The notes under the pieces were generated by a model. That model made no database searches, was not told the DNA's origin, and worked only from the letters and a program-made list of their open reading frames with translations. 64,000 nucleotides of DNA from Setophaga petechia. Its lineage: Eukaryota > Chordata > Aves > Passeriformes > Parulidae. Position numbers and translations under genes: made by a program. Positions 37,535-49,035 of this stretch are shown here, in pieces. The DNA lies in the NCBI GenBank assembly GCA_024362935.1, contig JANCRA010000032.1:1736001-1800000 (forward strand), read 5' to 3'. The number at the start of each line of letters is the position of its first letter. Positions within the stretch are counted from its first letter, which is position 1.

Positions 37535-37582
37535 GTGCATTTTGGTAGTGACTGACATGTTTTGAACTCTGAATATGAGCTC
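37535..37582 (+). repeat. 48-bp direct repeat, copy A
   Basis: The 48 bp from GTGCATTTTGGTAGTG to GAATATGAGCTC are identical to 41275-41322, 3740 bp away in the same orientation. Similarity stops at both edges. In this copy the unit is flanked by 9-bp direct repeats GAGCTCTGG (37527-37535 and 37577-37585), 50 bp apart. It matches no repeat family I recognise. Confidence 0.95.
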
Positions 37583-38073
37583 TGGGTACTGCAACTTCTA
37601 GAGACAGAGATAAGGGTGATAAAAGGCTCATAGAAGCCTTATCAGAGAGATAGCTGTTTCAGACGAACTACCTTCTCTACAGTATAACTCTATAGTCCCT
37701 GGACCCATTTGTAAAGGCAACTTTTTACAAAAGCCTTGTGTGTTTTTAATTTTTTTTTCCTGCATCAGCATTTGATAAAGTGTTTGTCCTCAGGCTCATT
37801 GGCTCAGATTCCTCACCCCACTTATTTTTGGGCATCTAATTTGTCTCCTCAGTGAAGAGCCAAGGCTCCCAGTATTGCCAATTAAAAGAAATGAGCTCCT
37901 TCAGAAGCCATTCAGCGCTTGGGAGCTGATTCACTCCCCCAATGAGCCTGGGTGAATGCCCATCTTATTCTGGCCATGCAGAAAGCCAAGAGAAATGAAC
38001 TCAAAGGTAAAATTAATTCTTCTCTCTCCCTGGGTTCTTGCCTTGTGTGTGCTGTGTGAGATTTTGAGCGCCC
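37583..38073. other. Non-coding stretch, no gene seen
   Basis: No recognised repeat or domain. A 66-codon minus-strand frame overlaps the following CR1 and is not considered real. Confidence 0.55.
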
Positions 38074-38377
38074 TTAGAATCATAGAATTGCTAAGGTTGT
38101 AAAGACCCCTAAGATCATTCAGTCCAACCATTAACCCAGCACTGCCAAATCCACCACTAAACCATGTCCTCCAAGTGCCACATCTATGTGTCTTTTAAAT
38201 ACCTCCAGGGTTGCTGACACCACTGCTTCCATGGGCAGCCTGCTCCAGTGCTTGTCAGCCACTTCAGTGAATTAATTTTTTCCTAATATCTAATCTACCT
38301 CCTCTGGTGCAATTTGAGGCCATTTCCTTTTGCCTTGTTGTTTGTTTTCTGGGAGAAGAGACTGTCATCCACCTCAC
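38074..38377 (-). mobile_element. CR1 LINE fragment, 3' part
   Basis: Minus-strand CR1 of about 300 bp, one of the better-preserved copies here. From the left it shows the reversed tail TTAGAATCATAGAATTG, the reversed box TCATTCAGTCCAACCATTAA, then CCACATCTATGTGTCTTTTA, then TTCCATGGGCAGCCTGCTCC, and ends near GGGAGAAGAG and CACCTCAC. These correspond in order to the CR1 3' UTR and the last codons of ORF2. The right edge is where 5' truncation occurred. Confidence 0.95.
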
Positions 38378-41274
38378 TAATTTGCCCTCTTAACTAAGAA
38401 CAGGAAGACTGTGAAGGCAATTTATAGGATGCTGCATTTTCCCTGGAAATGTCCTCATGTCCCTGTGGAGTGTCTGAGATGTAAAGCCTGAACTAAAGCA
38501 GATTAATTCCCACAGAGATCTGAGCCATCATTTCTATGTTGCAATATATATACTTGGTTCATTCTAAGTCAGTATTTTTATGATCAGGTAACTTGTTGGA
38601 AGGTGATTTAAGTAGCATCCAGGGAAAAGAGCACAGCAGAGGAGAGGAGCAATGCTTGTGACAAAGCTTGCAAACAGGTCCTCAAAAACCTGCAAGACCT
38701 GTTTAACCTGCTATGAGGTGGTACAACCTGGTGCTGGAAAGCTACCAAAGATTTCTCAGGGGATGAGTGCAATCAAGAGCATGTGGTATTTCCAATTAGC
38801 TAAAATCTTGCAGTATCCTTGTCTATTAGCTGACAAAAGCAGATTCACAGAAATCCTTTTCCTTACCTTTTTTCCTCCATGTTCAGCTGTGGGAGGTGGG
38901 AAAATAAGGGAGACACAATTCATCACTGGGATTTAATGACAGTCCTGCCAAGAGGTAGAAGCCAACCCTCCTCCCTTTCAGGCTTCAAGAAAGACAAGGT
39001 CTACAGATTGCGGACAATAATGCAAAACCTCTAAACCTCATGAGCTAATGGACTCTGCCTTCCCTTTTTCCATCATTTTCCATCATGAGCTACTTCAAAA
39101 TAGATGGTCCTTAATCCTTTACCAACAGACTTATCTATGACAGACAATTTACACGGTTTGGACTCACAATGATCACGGCCTACATTGGTTTTTGTATTCC
39201 AAAAGCTCAGTCCATCTGATAATGGCTTTGTTCCTGACACTTCCGTGGATGGCAGATGGGCTTCAGAGGTGTTCTGCTTGCACTGGGTTGTTGGTAGCCT
39301 TCAAATAACCTATTGTGATGAGTGCTTACGCTGCACAAGAGGCACCATGGCTAGATATAGCCATGGCTGTATGGTAATGGCTTTAGATATAGTCTGCTGA
39401 GGTGTCCTGAGCTTCCTTCCACCTCTTCCAGGAGATCTGGGTTTCAGTTGCTACCAAGTAGAGTCTAGGGGAAGCAGGAAGCAGTGGGAAGTTGAAGCAG
39501 CAGTTATTTCTGAAGAGCAACACAGGTTAATAATTATGTTTGGAAGGAACCTGTGGCTGCAAATAGCAATAATAAAACAAAATGGTCTGTGATAGTGAAT
39601 GGTATTATCTCAGGGAGGAAATGTGAGAGGGGAGGAAGTGCAGGAGGGCAGCAAAGTAGGAGGGTGCCCAGCTCTTTTAGAACAAGGCAGCCCACATGGG
39701 GGCTTGCACAGCTGACCTGGGTAATTTTTAAGATAACATGACACTGTGGCACAAAGGGAGGACCCCTCTCAGCACTACCACCCATTCTACTCACCAGCTC
39801 TCAGCTGAGACAGGCAGAAGTACTGCTGAGCCCATACCCTTCCTGTGTATTTCCCTTTCTCTCCTGAAATGTGTCTAGGGAAGAGAGTAATATATATGAA
39901 CCCTAATTCTCTATTTATTTTCTTGATAGTATAAAGATGACAGAAGGTCTCTGGATAAACAATGTGAGAAGGAAAACAGAGTGATGAATACATTAGACCT
40001 ACATTTCTATTATTCCTTCTCCTTCTTGCTATGGAAATTGGTGATAGTTTTTTGAAAAGTCAGATAAATGGTGCAGCACTTCATCCTTTTTTTTAATCCA
40101 CTCTTCAAGGTAGCTATGAAATAGATGTAGGATTTTTAGCTATATATATATACCAGGTGTGAATGTTTATTCTGAAATGACTCTCTCCCTCCTCTTTAGG
40201 TGCATAGAAGTCAGAAACAAATGATACATTTTACCAAATATGAAATTCTAATTAAAGGAAGTAAGAAAAGGGTCAGTTAACAATTGCATCAAAGTGCTTC
40301 ATGCAAATTTGTTTTCTCTCCCTGACAAGAGTGTTAGACATTAATTTATGTCTATGGTAAATGATTTGTATAAAAATATTTCTTCATCCATTATGGAAAA
40401 AGAAAAGATGCTATTGAGGTTGCTCTTTTTTTCAAAATTCATCTTATTTCAGACAAATTTCCATGACATACAGTGTTTTTAACATGAAAATGCTTAAATC
40501 CAAGGAACAGACTACAACCCATCATACTGGGTGTGTCAGAAAAAGCTAAGATTGTTCCTGACCCATTGGTCTATGTTTTGCAACTTGAACAGGTAGACTC
40601 TCCCCTTGACTGTTTAAATAGGGAAGAACGGAAACTGTGTGTGTAAAAAATGCCTCCATTTTAACCAGCACAATGGTCAAATAATCAATGATGTCTTGAT
40701 TCATACCTAATTTCTGGCACTGAGGAAAGGCTGCAGGAAGTGTGAGCCAGAAGGAGGAAAGGAGCAGAAGCACTTCTTCACTATTTCCAGAAAAAAACAA
40801 TAAAGCACCAAGAGTGATACTCTCTTTCCACTGAGCTCAATCTGTGGAATGGACCCTTGAAAGGCAAAAACCCAGCTGTAGGGAACCCACTTATGCTTTC
40901 AATCACAGAAGCCTTCATTTCGTGCTACAAGAGGAATCTCCTCCAGGCCACGAGGGAGCAGAGCACATCAATGCTATCCCTAGTCCTGCTGCACTAGCTC
41001 TCACAGATTTGCTCAATAAAAATGCTAACTCCAATGCCCAAGCATCTCAGTATTTCCCTTTGTAACTTTAAATGTTTTTCTGTTTCCTTTCAGTCCTGGA
41101 CAGAGAAATCTCTACATTTAAGGCAAATTTTTCAGGGCTACTCCCATGCTGGATATCAAGAGGCAGAACTTCTGTCAGTCCCTGGCATGTCCAGGAGGTC
41201 CCTGGATTTAGGGTAATGTTGGTGTGACAGGTTGTGATCAGTGCCACCACTGAGCTAAGACCTTTAGAAGAGCT
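38378..41274. other. Non-coding stretch
   Basis: No gene supported. Frames of 62 to 94 codons are anonymous. An opposing pair at 39534-39794 occupies a G+C-richer patch and mirrors its composition. A short TATATATATATA run occurs near 40140. Confidence 0.55.
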
Positions 41275-41322
41275 GTGCATTTTGGTAGTGACTGACATGT
41301 TTTGAACTCTGAATATGAGCTC
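41275..41322 (+). repeat. 48-bp direct repeat, copy B
   Basis: Identical over 48 bp to 37535-37582. Here the unit is preceded by GAGCT (41270-41274) and itself ends with GAGCT (41317-41321) followed by C, so short direct repeats flank the inserted part. This is the pattern expected if copy B was inserted at a GAGCT site using microhomology. Confidence 0.95.
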
Positions 41323-41613
41323 CATCCTGGTTAATGACAGCATTGTCAATCGCTTCAGACTGGTCATCATTTCACATCCAGTGTTTTTATCCAGCACCTG
41401 GAAAAGGGAATGCAAACTCTTCCTTAGGGACACGTGAAGATTTGGAGAGTAGCTGGATTCTTGATTGGAGCAACCACACTTTTGGAGAAGATGTAGGTTA
41501 TGCAGTAAAAATAGATAGTTAAACTATATTGTAGATGTTTGGAAGAAGTCTAGTCACAAAACACCTACTTCTCCTTGTTTCCAGATGGTTTTGCAGATGT
41601 CTGAAGTGTCTTC

Positions 41614-41631
41614 AAAAAAAAAAAAAAAAAA
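41614..41631 (+). repeat. Poly(A) tract, 18 bp
   Basis: Uninterrupted A run with no adjoining retrocopy recognised. Confidence 0.9.
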
Positions 41632-43773
41632 GAAATAGCTATATCTTAGAATAAAATAAAAAAAAAATTCCAACAGCAAGTTGAATTAAAAATTCTTTCT
41701 ACAGAAATGTGACATGCTGGATGAAAATATGGCACAGAGTATTCCCAGGTCCAGCATGAACAAATGCTAGATGACTTCCATAAATGTAGTAGTCCCAACG
41801 CAGGAACTGCAAGATTTTTTTCAATAACCTAATTCTGCATAAAACATTAAATATACTTATTTAATAGATAACCTGTTTCTAGTGAGAGCCCTAATGAGAA
41901 GACTGTTGACAATTGTCTCTACCCATCAAAAACTTCTGGAACAAAAAACCCACATCAGACTTTTGATGTAAAGCTTTTTCTCCAGTTCGATATTAGCTAT
42001 TTTGGAAGAAGGAGCTGGTTTTGATGCCTTTGGACAAGCCAGGAAAGAGAAGTCTCCATGAAGGATAGCGCTAAGAGAGAAGCTGGAAATACTCAGGAAA
42101 TATCATAAAGGTGCCTAATTAGATTATACTAAAAACAAGTCTAAAGAAAACAAAACCTTTTACTACCAACTAAAATAAAAATAGTAATGGTATTAATTCA
42201 TCTAACACATATAATTTGTCACAGCATAAGCTGCAAGACTGCAATGAAAATTTCAGATTTCTTGATTTGTCATACTTCTATGTCTTAGGTCCCAAGAATT
42301 GGACTTAAACTCTCAAGCAGCTCAGATGAACTTTCTAAGTAACCAATCCACTGGCCAATTCTTTGCAAATCTTCAGAAAAGGTGTGAATTTCTCCAACGT
42401 TTTTCTCCTGGCCTTATGCCTTTCTTTCCTAGGAATATTGACCTCCAACATTTTACATTCTCACTTGGCCAAACTACATGCTACATACATTTTCTCATTC
42501 GTTTCCTCCTTGTCACTCAGACTAAAATCAGAGCAGCCATTTTGCTGAGGGCTTCCTACCCCCTGGGTTTTGTATATGAAGATTCTTCAGCACTTCTTAC
42601 CTCTTTTTTTTTTTTCAGCTAATAAAGTTAGGACAGAAGTGTTTCATAATAGAGAGAGGATTGTATGTCAGAGCAATGCTGGAAAACACTCCTGTTAGAT
42701 GTTGTCCATACCATATATGATTGAAAATCCAGGACAATTAAGTGAAGCAGAGATAAGCAAAGTTCTTCTAAATGGAGAATTGGTCAAATTATAAATAAAA
42801 ATGATTTATCCTCATGCCTCAAGTAAGAACATTAACAGAAATGTGAAGACTTCTGAAATGAGCATGGCATAAAATTCCAGTATACTGAAAGTCAAGTGTA
42901 ATAGAAATTTGATTTGCTAACACTAGTTCTGTTTAATAACTGCATTTTCTTTGGATCAGCCCTCCATCTCGTGAAGCCTGGCTCATGAAGAAGAGAAACA
43001 CATCAATTAATGGAATAACACTCTTTAGAAACTGCAGTCACCTGATTTCTGCAGGATTATCTTTTTAATTATGTTTAATCTGCATAATAAGTGGAGAAAG
43101 GAAACCTCGAAAGCCTGATTAAAAGAGAGAAGCTGTGCTGCAGATACAGTCATTGATTCTTGAGGTCCACAGTGGAATGAAAATATTGATGCCCTAGTAT
43201 GGGTACTTTTGCATAAGCACAAGCAATTAAATTAGTACTTCTGGAAAAGTTGCCTTCTTCACAAGAAGTTTGGTTTTCCCCAGCTAGATTGTGGTAACCA
43301 CCTTTCTTCCTTGGGTGTAACACTGTGAAGTAAAATGTTTTGCTGTTCATGATCTCATGTCACAACATCTATTTCACTTACCACATCATTTTAATGTGAT
43401 TCAAAATGCAAAATGTTGGATGTCACAGATGGCTGAAATCTGATATTCCACTAACAGTTCCATTAAGACTCTTGTTGATTTAAATAATTGATTGTACTTC
43501 ATGTTCCAATGGGCTTTGAAAGCCAGCATGGTCAGTTGCTACATCTCAGCTGGAGAGCAGTGCCTTCCAGCTATGGGGTTGTAACTTAATTACTTTTTAG
43601 CATGTCCCTATATACTGAGACTTCACTTATTCTTTTAAAAGGAAAAGGAAGCCCAACCAGTGACACCATGAGATTGCAGAGCTAATCCCTGGCAGAAACC
43701 CCCTTGGAATCAATCCAAAGGCTTGCTAACCTCAGAGAGCTTCAGTCCTGACTAAACACAGAAACCAGTTTAT

Positions 43774-43792
43774 AAAAAAAAAAAAAAAAAAA
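43774..43792 (+). repeat. Poly(A) tract, 19 bp
   Basis: Uninterrupted A run followed by GGAAAG. No adjoining retrocopy recognised. Confidence 0.9.
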
Positions 43793-44890
43793 GGAAAGAA
43801 CCCAACTCCACTGCAATATAAGTAATTTTTCCCCCTTGCGCCCTTGTACAATGATTCAGCACTATCCTCTTAGCCTGCAAAGACAGAAATAAGCAGGAAA
43901 AGTAACATCTCAGGCAGATGCATAGTCTTTCTTCAAAAACATTTTCCTTCCCTAATTAGTCCTATGTATTTCATGGGTTATTATTTGGGTAGTTCCATTA
44001 AGCAACACTGCCAATTAACTGAGGAAATGCCCTTCTATAGCTGGATAGAATGCTTCATAATTTTGTGTATTACTGGCTAATTTGCATAAAGATATCATGA
44101 GTCGCAAAACCCGTAGATGAAATTATTTGCAGACTAAAAGCATACAAACTGTACTCTATAAATCCAGTGCATTTTTTAATGTTACTTACCTTTGCTTCAT
44201 GAAAACCTACTGAAAAATGTGGGCTCACAAGCTCCTGAACTGGAAATGTTATTATCATGCAAGTCTCCAAAATAAAAGTGACTGAAAATGCTTAAACAAG
44301 GCTGTTGCTGAATTAAGATCTCCTTACTTTGGGGATTCTTTTTTTTTTTCCCTGTAATTTATGTATCTACTTCCACTGCATTTACTAAAGCCATTAAATA
44401 TTTAATTTGTACTTGATTCTTTTTTCATGGCTTGAGTTCATCAGCTTCCCTTACTTGGAGTAGATACTAATGCTGACACACAACATGCATTTAAAGGAAC
44501 ACTCCTGTAGGTTTGTTACTGGAATGTGAGTAATTATTAACAAACTGTAAGGCCAGTTTTCTTTCTGCTTAAATGTCATTTGGGCTCAATTACATGATAC
44601 TAAGATGAACAGGTCATTAAATTCTTTATTGATTCTAGTTTTAGCTGAGCCCTGTTCATTTTTTATTTGAGCTCATTTTCTTTGGTTTGAACTTTGACTA
44701 TGTCATTTGATTCAAAGTTATCTTCCATGGAAATTCTTGAGAGGATGAGGCCTTACCCCCCTGCATACATCCCTGTATTCAATTTGCTGTTAACTTTTCC
44801 AGGGCATTTTTTCTCTTTCAAGATACTGTGCCATGGTTGCAGTGTTCACAAAGTCTCATAAGGCTCTAGGACCCAACTCTTCTATATTTA

Positions 44891-45340
44891 TGCTTATGGC
44901 CTGAAAAGGGGCTGCAGCGAGAAGAAAAGACTCCAAGAACAGGCACATACACAGGATGATGGGAATGGGGAGGCTGGGCCTTTTTCTGACAGGGGGACTG
45001 GACTGCCTAGGCACAATCCTGTGGGTTTACAGCTGGTGGGGCAGCAGCAGTGGGAGCAGGGGCTGGCGTGCAGCAGCCAGACACTCCCAGATAATTCAGC
45101 TGAGGGCAACCTCCCTGATGTGGGGTTCTGCCCCAGAGTGGGGCTTCTTTGGTTCTGTGTGACTGTGAGAAGAGCCACTACCACATCCAGTACAGCTCCA
45201 GAGGTTTCAGGAGGTGTAGAGAGACAAGAGTTTATTGGGGAGGCAAAGTTTTGGTGCTGTGCCCATCTGCAGCCTGCTAGATAAAACTTGCCAGAAAGGC
45301 TCCTGAAGCCACCAAGTCCAGTCTCCAGATCCATATGTGA
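44891..45340. other. G+C-rich patch, unidentified; possible eroded LTR on the minus strand
   Basis: This 450-bp patch is clearly richer in G+C than its neighbours and holds a 146-codon minus-strand frame (44894-45334) and an 87-codon plus-strand frame, neither with a domain I know. TTTATT at 45231-45236 is AATAAA on the minus strand, followed there by CTCTTGTCTCTC, which is reminiscent of retroviral R/U5 sequence. No paired TG/CA ends or target duplications were found, so the LTR reading is only a suggestion. Confidence 0.3.
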
Positions 45341-46482
45341 GATTGCTGAGAAGTTAAATGGGATGGATTAAAAAAATTGAAAAATAAAGTGTCTCTAACA
45401 AGGTACAAAACTATCATATTTTATTTCCTGGAACTGTCACCTTTGCACACAACAATGTTTAGCAATTGAAAAGAAATCATGGTCCAAATGCATTTTTCAG
45501 CTGGCTTTCTCAAGTGAGACAATTCTTACATGAAATACACCATTTTTACCATGGAAAGGAGTAGTGTTTCTGGAATGGAGAGCGTGGTCTGTTCCAGAAT
45601 TCATCTTTTCTCTAAATGGAGGTAATGACTGCCTCTTTGAGATAATTACACGGAGTGTCTTTCCCATTACCATGAAATATTATTGTTGATGATGTATGTG
45701 CCAGATAGGAATTTGCAAATAAACACTTCCCAAATAAATCACTCGGGGCCATCCAAAACTCCCTCTTCATCACTGCAATGACAGGCTGGGTATGAACCTG
45801 CAAACCAGAAGGGAATAGTCTGGCCTTGTGAAACCCTTCAATGCTTTTCAGTCAACTTATCATACCCTTGGAGCTATGTAGAAAGTGACAGCATTCTCTG
45901 ATAGAGACCAGAAGACCTAGGCTGTAAATCTTTGCTTGTCTAACCTAAAAATGACTAGAATTCAACCAAACTTTAGCCTTCAAAAATCACAGTGACACAG
46001 TAATTGCAAGAGGAAGGAAGGACTATATGGGCTCTTCTAGGATGGTACCAGAGGTATAGACAAAATGAAAATCCAGTCCATATCTGTTGTACCATAGTTG
46101 TGCCATTTGCAAGAAAAAGAATTCATAACTAGGGGAAGAAGGGATATGCAGAAATGTGATACTGTCACTGTTGACTGACCATGCTGCAGCAACATGAAGG
46201 TGAATTCTTTCAGGCAGGGGGAAAAGGGAATTGATTGCTCCCAATTTCTTGCCGAGCACTCTATTTGTCTGCTGCATAGATTTGCTAGTTCAGTTATTAA
46301 GTTGATATACAAAATTAGGTTCTCTTTATTTAAACTATGAAAAGACACACACTCTCATCTCATTTAATACTTTAATACCAAAGAATACTACTGCTTTTGG
46401 GGGTCCATGCTTTCCATCCAGGGCTGGCAAAGATACCTAATTCCCAGAAGGGACAAGGGTTTCACCTTTTTCCTCTGGCATA
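45341..46482. other. Non-coding stretch, no gene seen
   Basis: Overlapping minus-strand frames of 84 and 103 codons at 46023-46348 show no domain. No repeat family recognised. Confidence 0.55.
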
Positions 46483-46519
46483 CCATCCAGGCACCTGTGA
46501 CATGCCATCCAGGCACCTG
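46483..46519 (+). repeat. 15-bp direct repeats, period 22 bp
   Basis: CCATCCAGGCACCTG occurs perfectly at 46483-46497 and 46505-46519. Similarity continues a few bases upstream (CATA / CATG). Confidence 0.92.
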
Positions 46520-46609
46520 GCCTGTACTTCAGTGTGTGAGCACTGTCACTGCCCTCTTTTAAGACTCCAGGTGTTTTTGTGTCTTAACTCTGAGCTCCAT
46601 AGCAGGAAG

Positions 46610-46614
46610 CAATG
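46610..46614 (+). repeat. Target-site duplication CAATG, left copy
   Basis: CAATG lies directly before the LTR and is repeated exactly after its last base. A 5-bp duplication is the usual length for class III (ERVL-type) endogenous retroviruses. Confidence 0.9.
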
Positions 46615-47255
46615 TGTCCTAGGGTGACATTATGATGCTTGTATCCCCATTCATGTGTTCTGTTTATGCTGGATATTATGTTCTGTGCCTTTAAGACTGG
46701 TTCTGAAGAGTGAAAGTTTTGTTTGGGTTTTCTTATCAGCCTGGCAGGACACAGAGACAGGGCAATACCTAGTGCGGCTTTTGCTTTTTTTGCTTTGCAC
46801 TTTGCTCTCTCGCTCTTCCTTTTGCTTTGCTTCTGCTTGCTTTTGCTTCTGCTCATTAGCAAGTTTAGCTAAACAGTCCAAATTTCTTCCTGGACTGTTT
46901 CTCCTTTCCTTTTTTTCAACCAACTCGAACCTACTCTGGACTGGGACCTGGGAACACCGAGAGTTTGCACCTTGTGGCTGCAGCAGCTGCCCCAGCACCA
47001 GAGGGATTGAGAACAGAGTGACCACCCCCAAGAGAGAGACTTTCTGAATTTGTCATCTTTTTCAGGGTGGTGTCATCTGGTATTGTTCATTCTGTGTGCT
47101 GGGGGGGGTGTTGTGCCTGTCAAATAAACAGGTTCTTTCCACTTCTCTCCGAGGAATTCTTCCCGAACCGGTTGTGGGGAGGGGCCATGTGGGTTTGCTT
47201 ACTGGAAGGGCCCTCCTTTGGAAATTCTCTACCAAATTTGTCCTAAACCAGGACA
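46615..47255 (+). mobile_element. Complete solo LTR of an endogenous retrovirus, ERVL-like
   Basis: A 641-bp element that starts TGTCCTAGGG and ends ACCAGGACA, with 6-bp inverted ends TGTCCT and AGGACA containing the canonical TG and CA. Both sides carry the target duplication CAATG. On the plus strand a polyadenylation signal AATAAA lies at 47123-47128, leaving about 127 bp of R/U5 sequence after it. The middle (about 46780-46855) is rich in TTTGCTT-like words, and a G run of 8 or 9 lies near 47100. There is no internal viral gene, so recombination between the two LTRs most likely removed the provirus. Opposed frames of 126 and 130 codons inside it are by-products of composition. The 5-bp duplication supports an ERVL-like integrase; exact subfamily is not assigned. 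Confidence 0.92.
47123..47128 (+). promoter_or_regulatory. Polyadenylation signal AATAAA inside the solo LTR
   Basis: AATAAA in the expected position about 127 bp before the 3' end of the LTR. It fixes the LTR as plus-strand and could still affect transcripts that cross the region in that orientation. Confidence 0.7.
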
Positions 47256-47260
47256 CAATG
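47256..47260 (+). repeat. Target-site duplication CAATG, right copy
   Basis: Exact match to the 5 bp at 46610-46614, directly after the terminal CA of the LTR. Confidence 0.9.
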
Positions 47261-48200
47261 TTTACCAGACAATATCCAGCAGTTCTGTATAACGTAATGC
47301 TTATGTTGGTATCACCAAAGATAATGGGGCTGCATAGAGACTTAGCTTTGTAGAGAAAACTTGGATTTTGTATGTTTTGTAGAGGGACAGGGAATAAAGG
47401 GAAGGTGAACAAGTGTTGACAAAAACAGCCAAAAAAAGGACATTCCAGTCAAGGGGCATACCTGAGAAAGTTGGATATAGAAAGGAACCTCTCCCATTTT
47501 CCTATCCCTGTTTCAGGGATGCCTCTTCAGGGGAGCAAGCCAAAAGCACCTGCCTCCTTTTCAGGACTTCACAGTTTCCTAGTTTGTTTCTCTCACCCTA
47601 CTGCAGATTTTTTCTCTTTGCTTGGAGAACTAGAGCAGCATGTAATGAGCCATGTTTCTCATCTACTCCTAGCCTTAGGAACCCTATTGATTTCATCACT
47701 GTTAAATTAGCCTTGATAGTGATATGGTATTTTGAACACTACTAAGCTACAATGCCTCCACCTCCTAAACAAGCCACAGGCTTTGTTTCAAATGAACACA
47801 GCAACTGATTAATCAATACTGAAAGGTTATCAAAAACTACCTCCTGATAGCAGGCTGTTATGATGCCCAGGGACTTTTTGTTTCTTCCCAGTTATATGAA
47901 AAGACATGGGGGTTTTTTAGTGATTTTACTGCCTTTTTCTGGAGCCTTGTTTTCTCCTTCAAGCAGTCCACCCTCTTCCCACACATTCTCCTTACTCTGG
48001 TGGAATTTCCCCTACCCTTCTGCCCAGAGGGACCACAAGCTGGTCCTGCTCTCCAAAGGAAACCACAGTGGGCTGGCTGCTCTGGGTCAAACTCAAACAT
48101 CTACATATGACTGGCATGAACAAAGTGTTCCCCATTGCTGGAAAGGGTCTCAGCTCAGGGTTGCTGACTGCCTGCTTCCAGAGAGCAGAAGACTGAGGCA
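47261..48200. other. Non-coding stretch
   Basis: No gene supported. Frames of 79 to 117 codons (for example 47860-48213 plus and 47413-47745 plus) are anonymous and overlap other frames on the opposite strand. Confidence 0.5.
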
Positions 48201-49035
48201 TAAAGCTCCTTGAGGACCAACCAAAATAAACATGGCCTTGCTGTGCTTCTATGCTCTGCTGGGTCTACTCAAATGTTTGTTGGGTTCTGTGATAAAAAGA
48301 AAAGGCTTGCAGAAGGAGCAGGGAGGCCCATGGTAGGAATGGAGCGTGAACTCCATGAAGTCGACTGGGGCCAGTGGATTCCCTGCCCTGGCTCCTCCTG
48401 GTTGTCACTGGGAGCAGCCACCTCCTGAGCTGGGTGAGACTCCTCATGACGAGTCCATGGGAGAGACTCTGCCCAGGTCACTTGAAAGATGGGGAAGAAC
48501 TGCCTGCAGGAACAAGATTCTCTATTGGGAGAGAGCATTTTGGATGGGATGTTTAGAGAAAGGAGCAAAGGTGGTGAAAGCAAGGGAGCAAGTAGTACTG
48601 AGGAGAAACAAGCACAGGAAAACAGATGTAAAACAGAGGAAAAATGGAGCTGGTGCTGTTTGAGTCCTGTTCTGTCCACATGTCCAGCCAGCACAGCCTC
48701 TCCTGTCTTCCCTTTAAGCTCTGTTTCTGATGATTTCCTCAGGTAAGTGCTCCCCATCTCCTGCGCCCATGTACAGAAGTGCCAAGTGCCTGCCCTCCGG
48801 CGGGGCTGGAACCATGGGGCCACACCTCAGAGATGAGGGCTTGCAGGCTGGAGGGGCAGGACAAGGGCAGGCCCACGAGGAGGTGGGGAGAGGACAGTGA
48901 GGACATGACAGCCTCATGCTGGGGGGGAGCCTGGAGAGAGCCCAGGCTCTGTCAGCTGGAGGCTGTGTGTGGTGCAGCGCATGTGCCTGTCCTGCCTGCT
49001 GCAGTTCCTGCACTACCATACAGTATGAATCACTG
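48201..49035. other. G+C-richer patch with a consensus splice-donor sequence
   Basis: About 830 bp with higher G+C and many overlapping frames on both strands, the longest 184 codons on the minus strand (48269-48823) and 105 on the plus strand (48346-48663). None shows a domain I recognise. A plus-strand frame from 48489 is open up to CAG at 48740-48742, followed directly by GTAAGT, a perfect donor match. This could be the end of an exon of an unrecognised or non-coding transcript, part of an eroded repeat, or chance. No convincing acceptor with a strong pyrimidine tract is seen upstream. Confidence 0.3.

Larger units (their letters stand above)
41323..44890. other. Non-coding stretch
   Basis: No gene supported. 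A 107-codon frame (42299-42622) ends in a run of Phe codons produced by a T tract. A runs of 18 bp (41614-41631) and 19 bp (43774-43792) are present. Confidence 0.55.

Noticed and set aside
46651..47047. Opposed 126- and 130-codon frames
   Set aside because: Both lie inside the solo LTR, overlap each other almost completely and are explained by its CTTTTG-rich composition.
48269..48823. 184-codon minus-strand frame
   Set aside because: Low-stop frame in G+C-rich DNA, overlapped by several plus-strand frames, with no domain recognised. The patch is reported without calling a gene.
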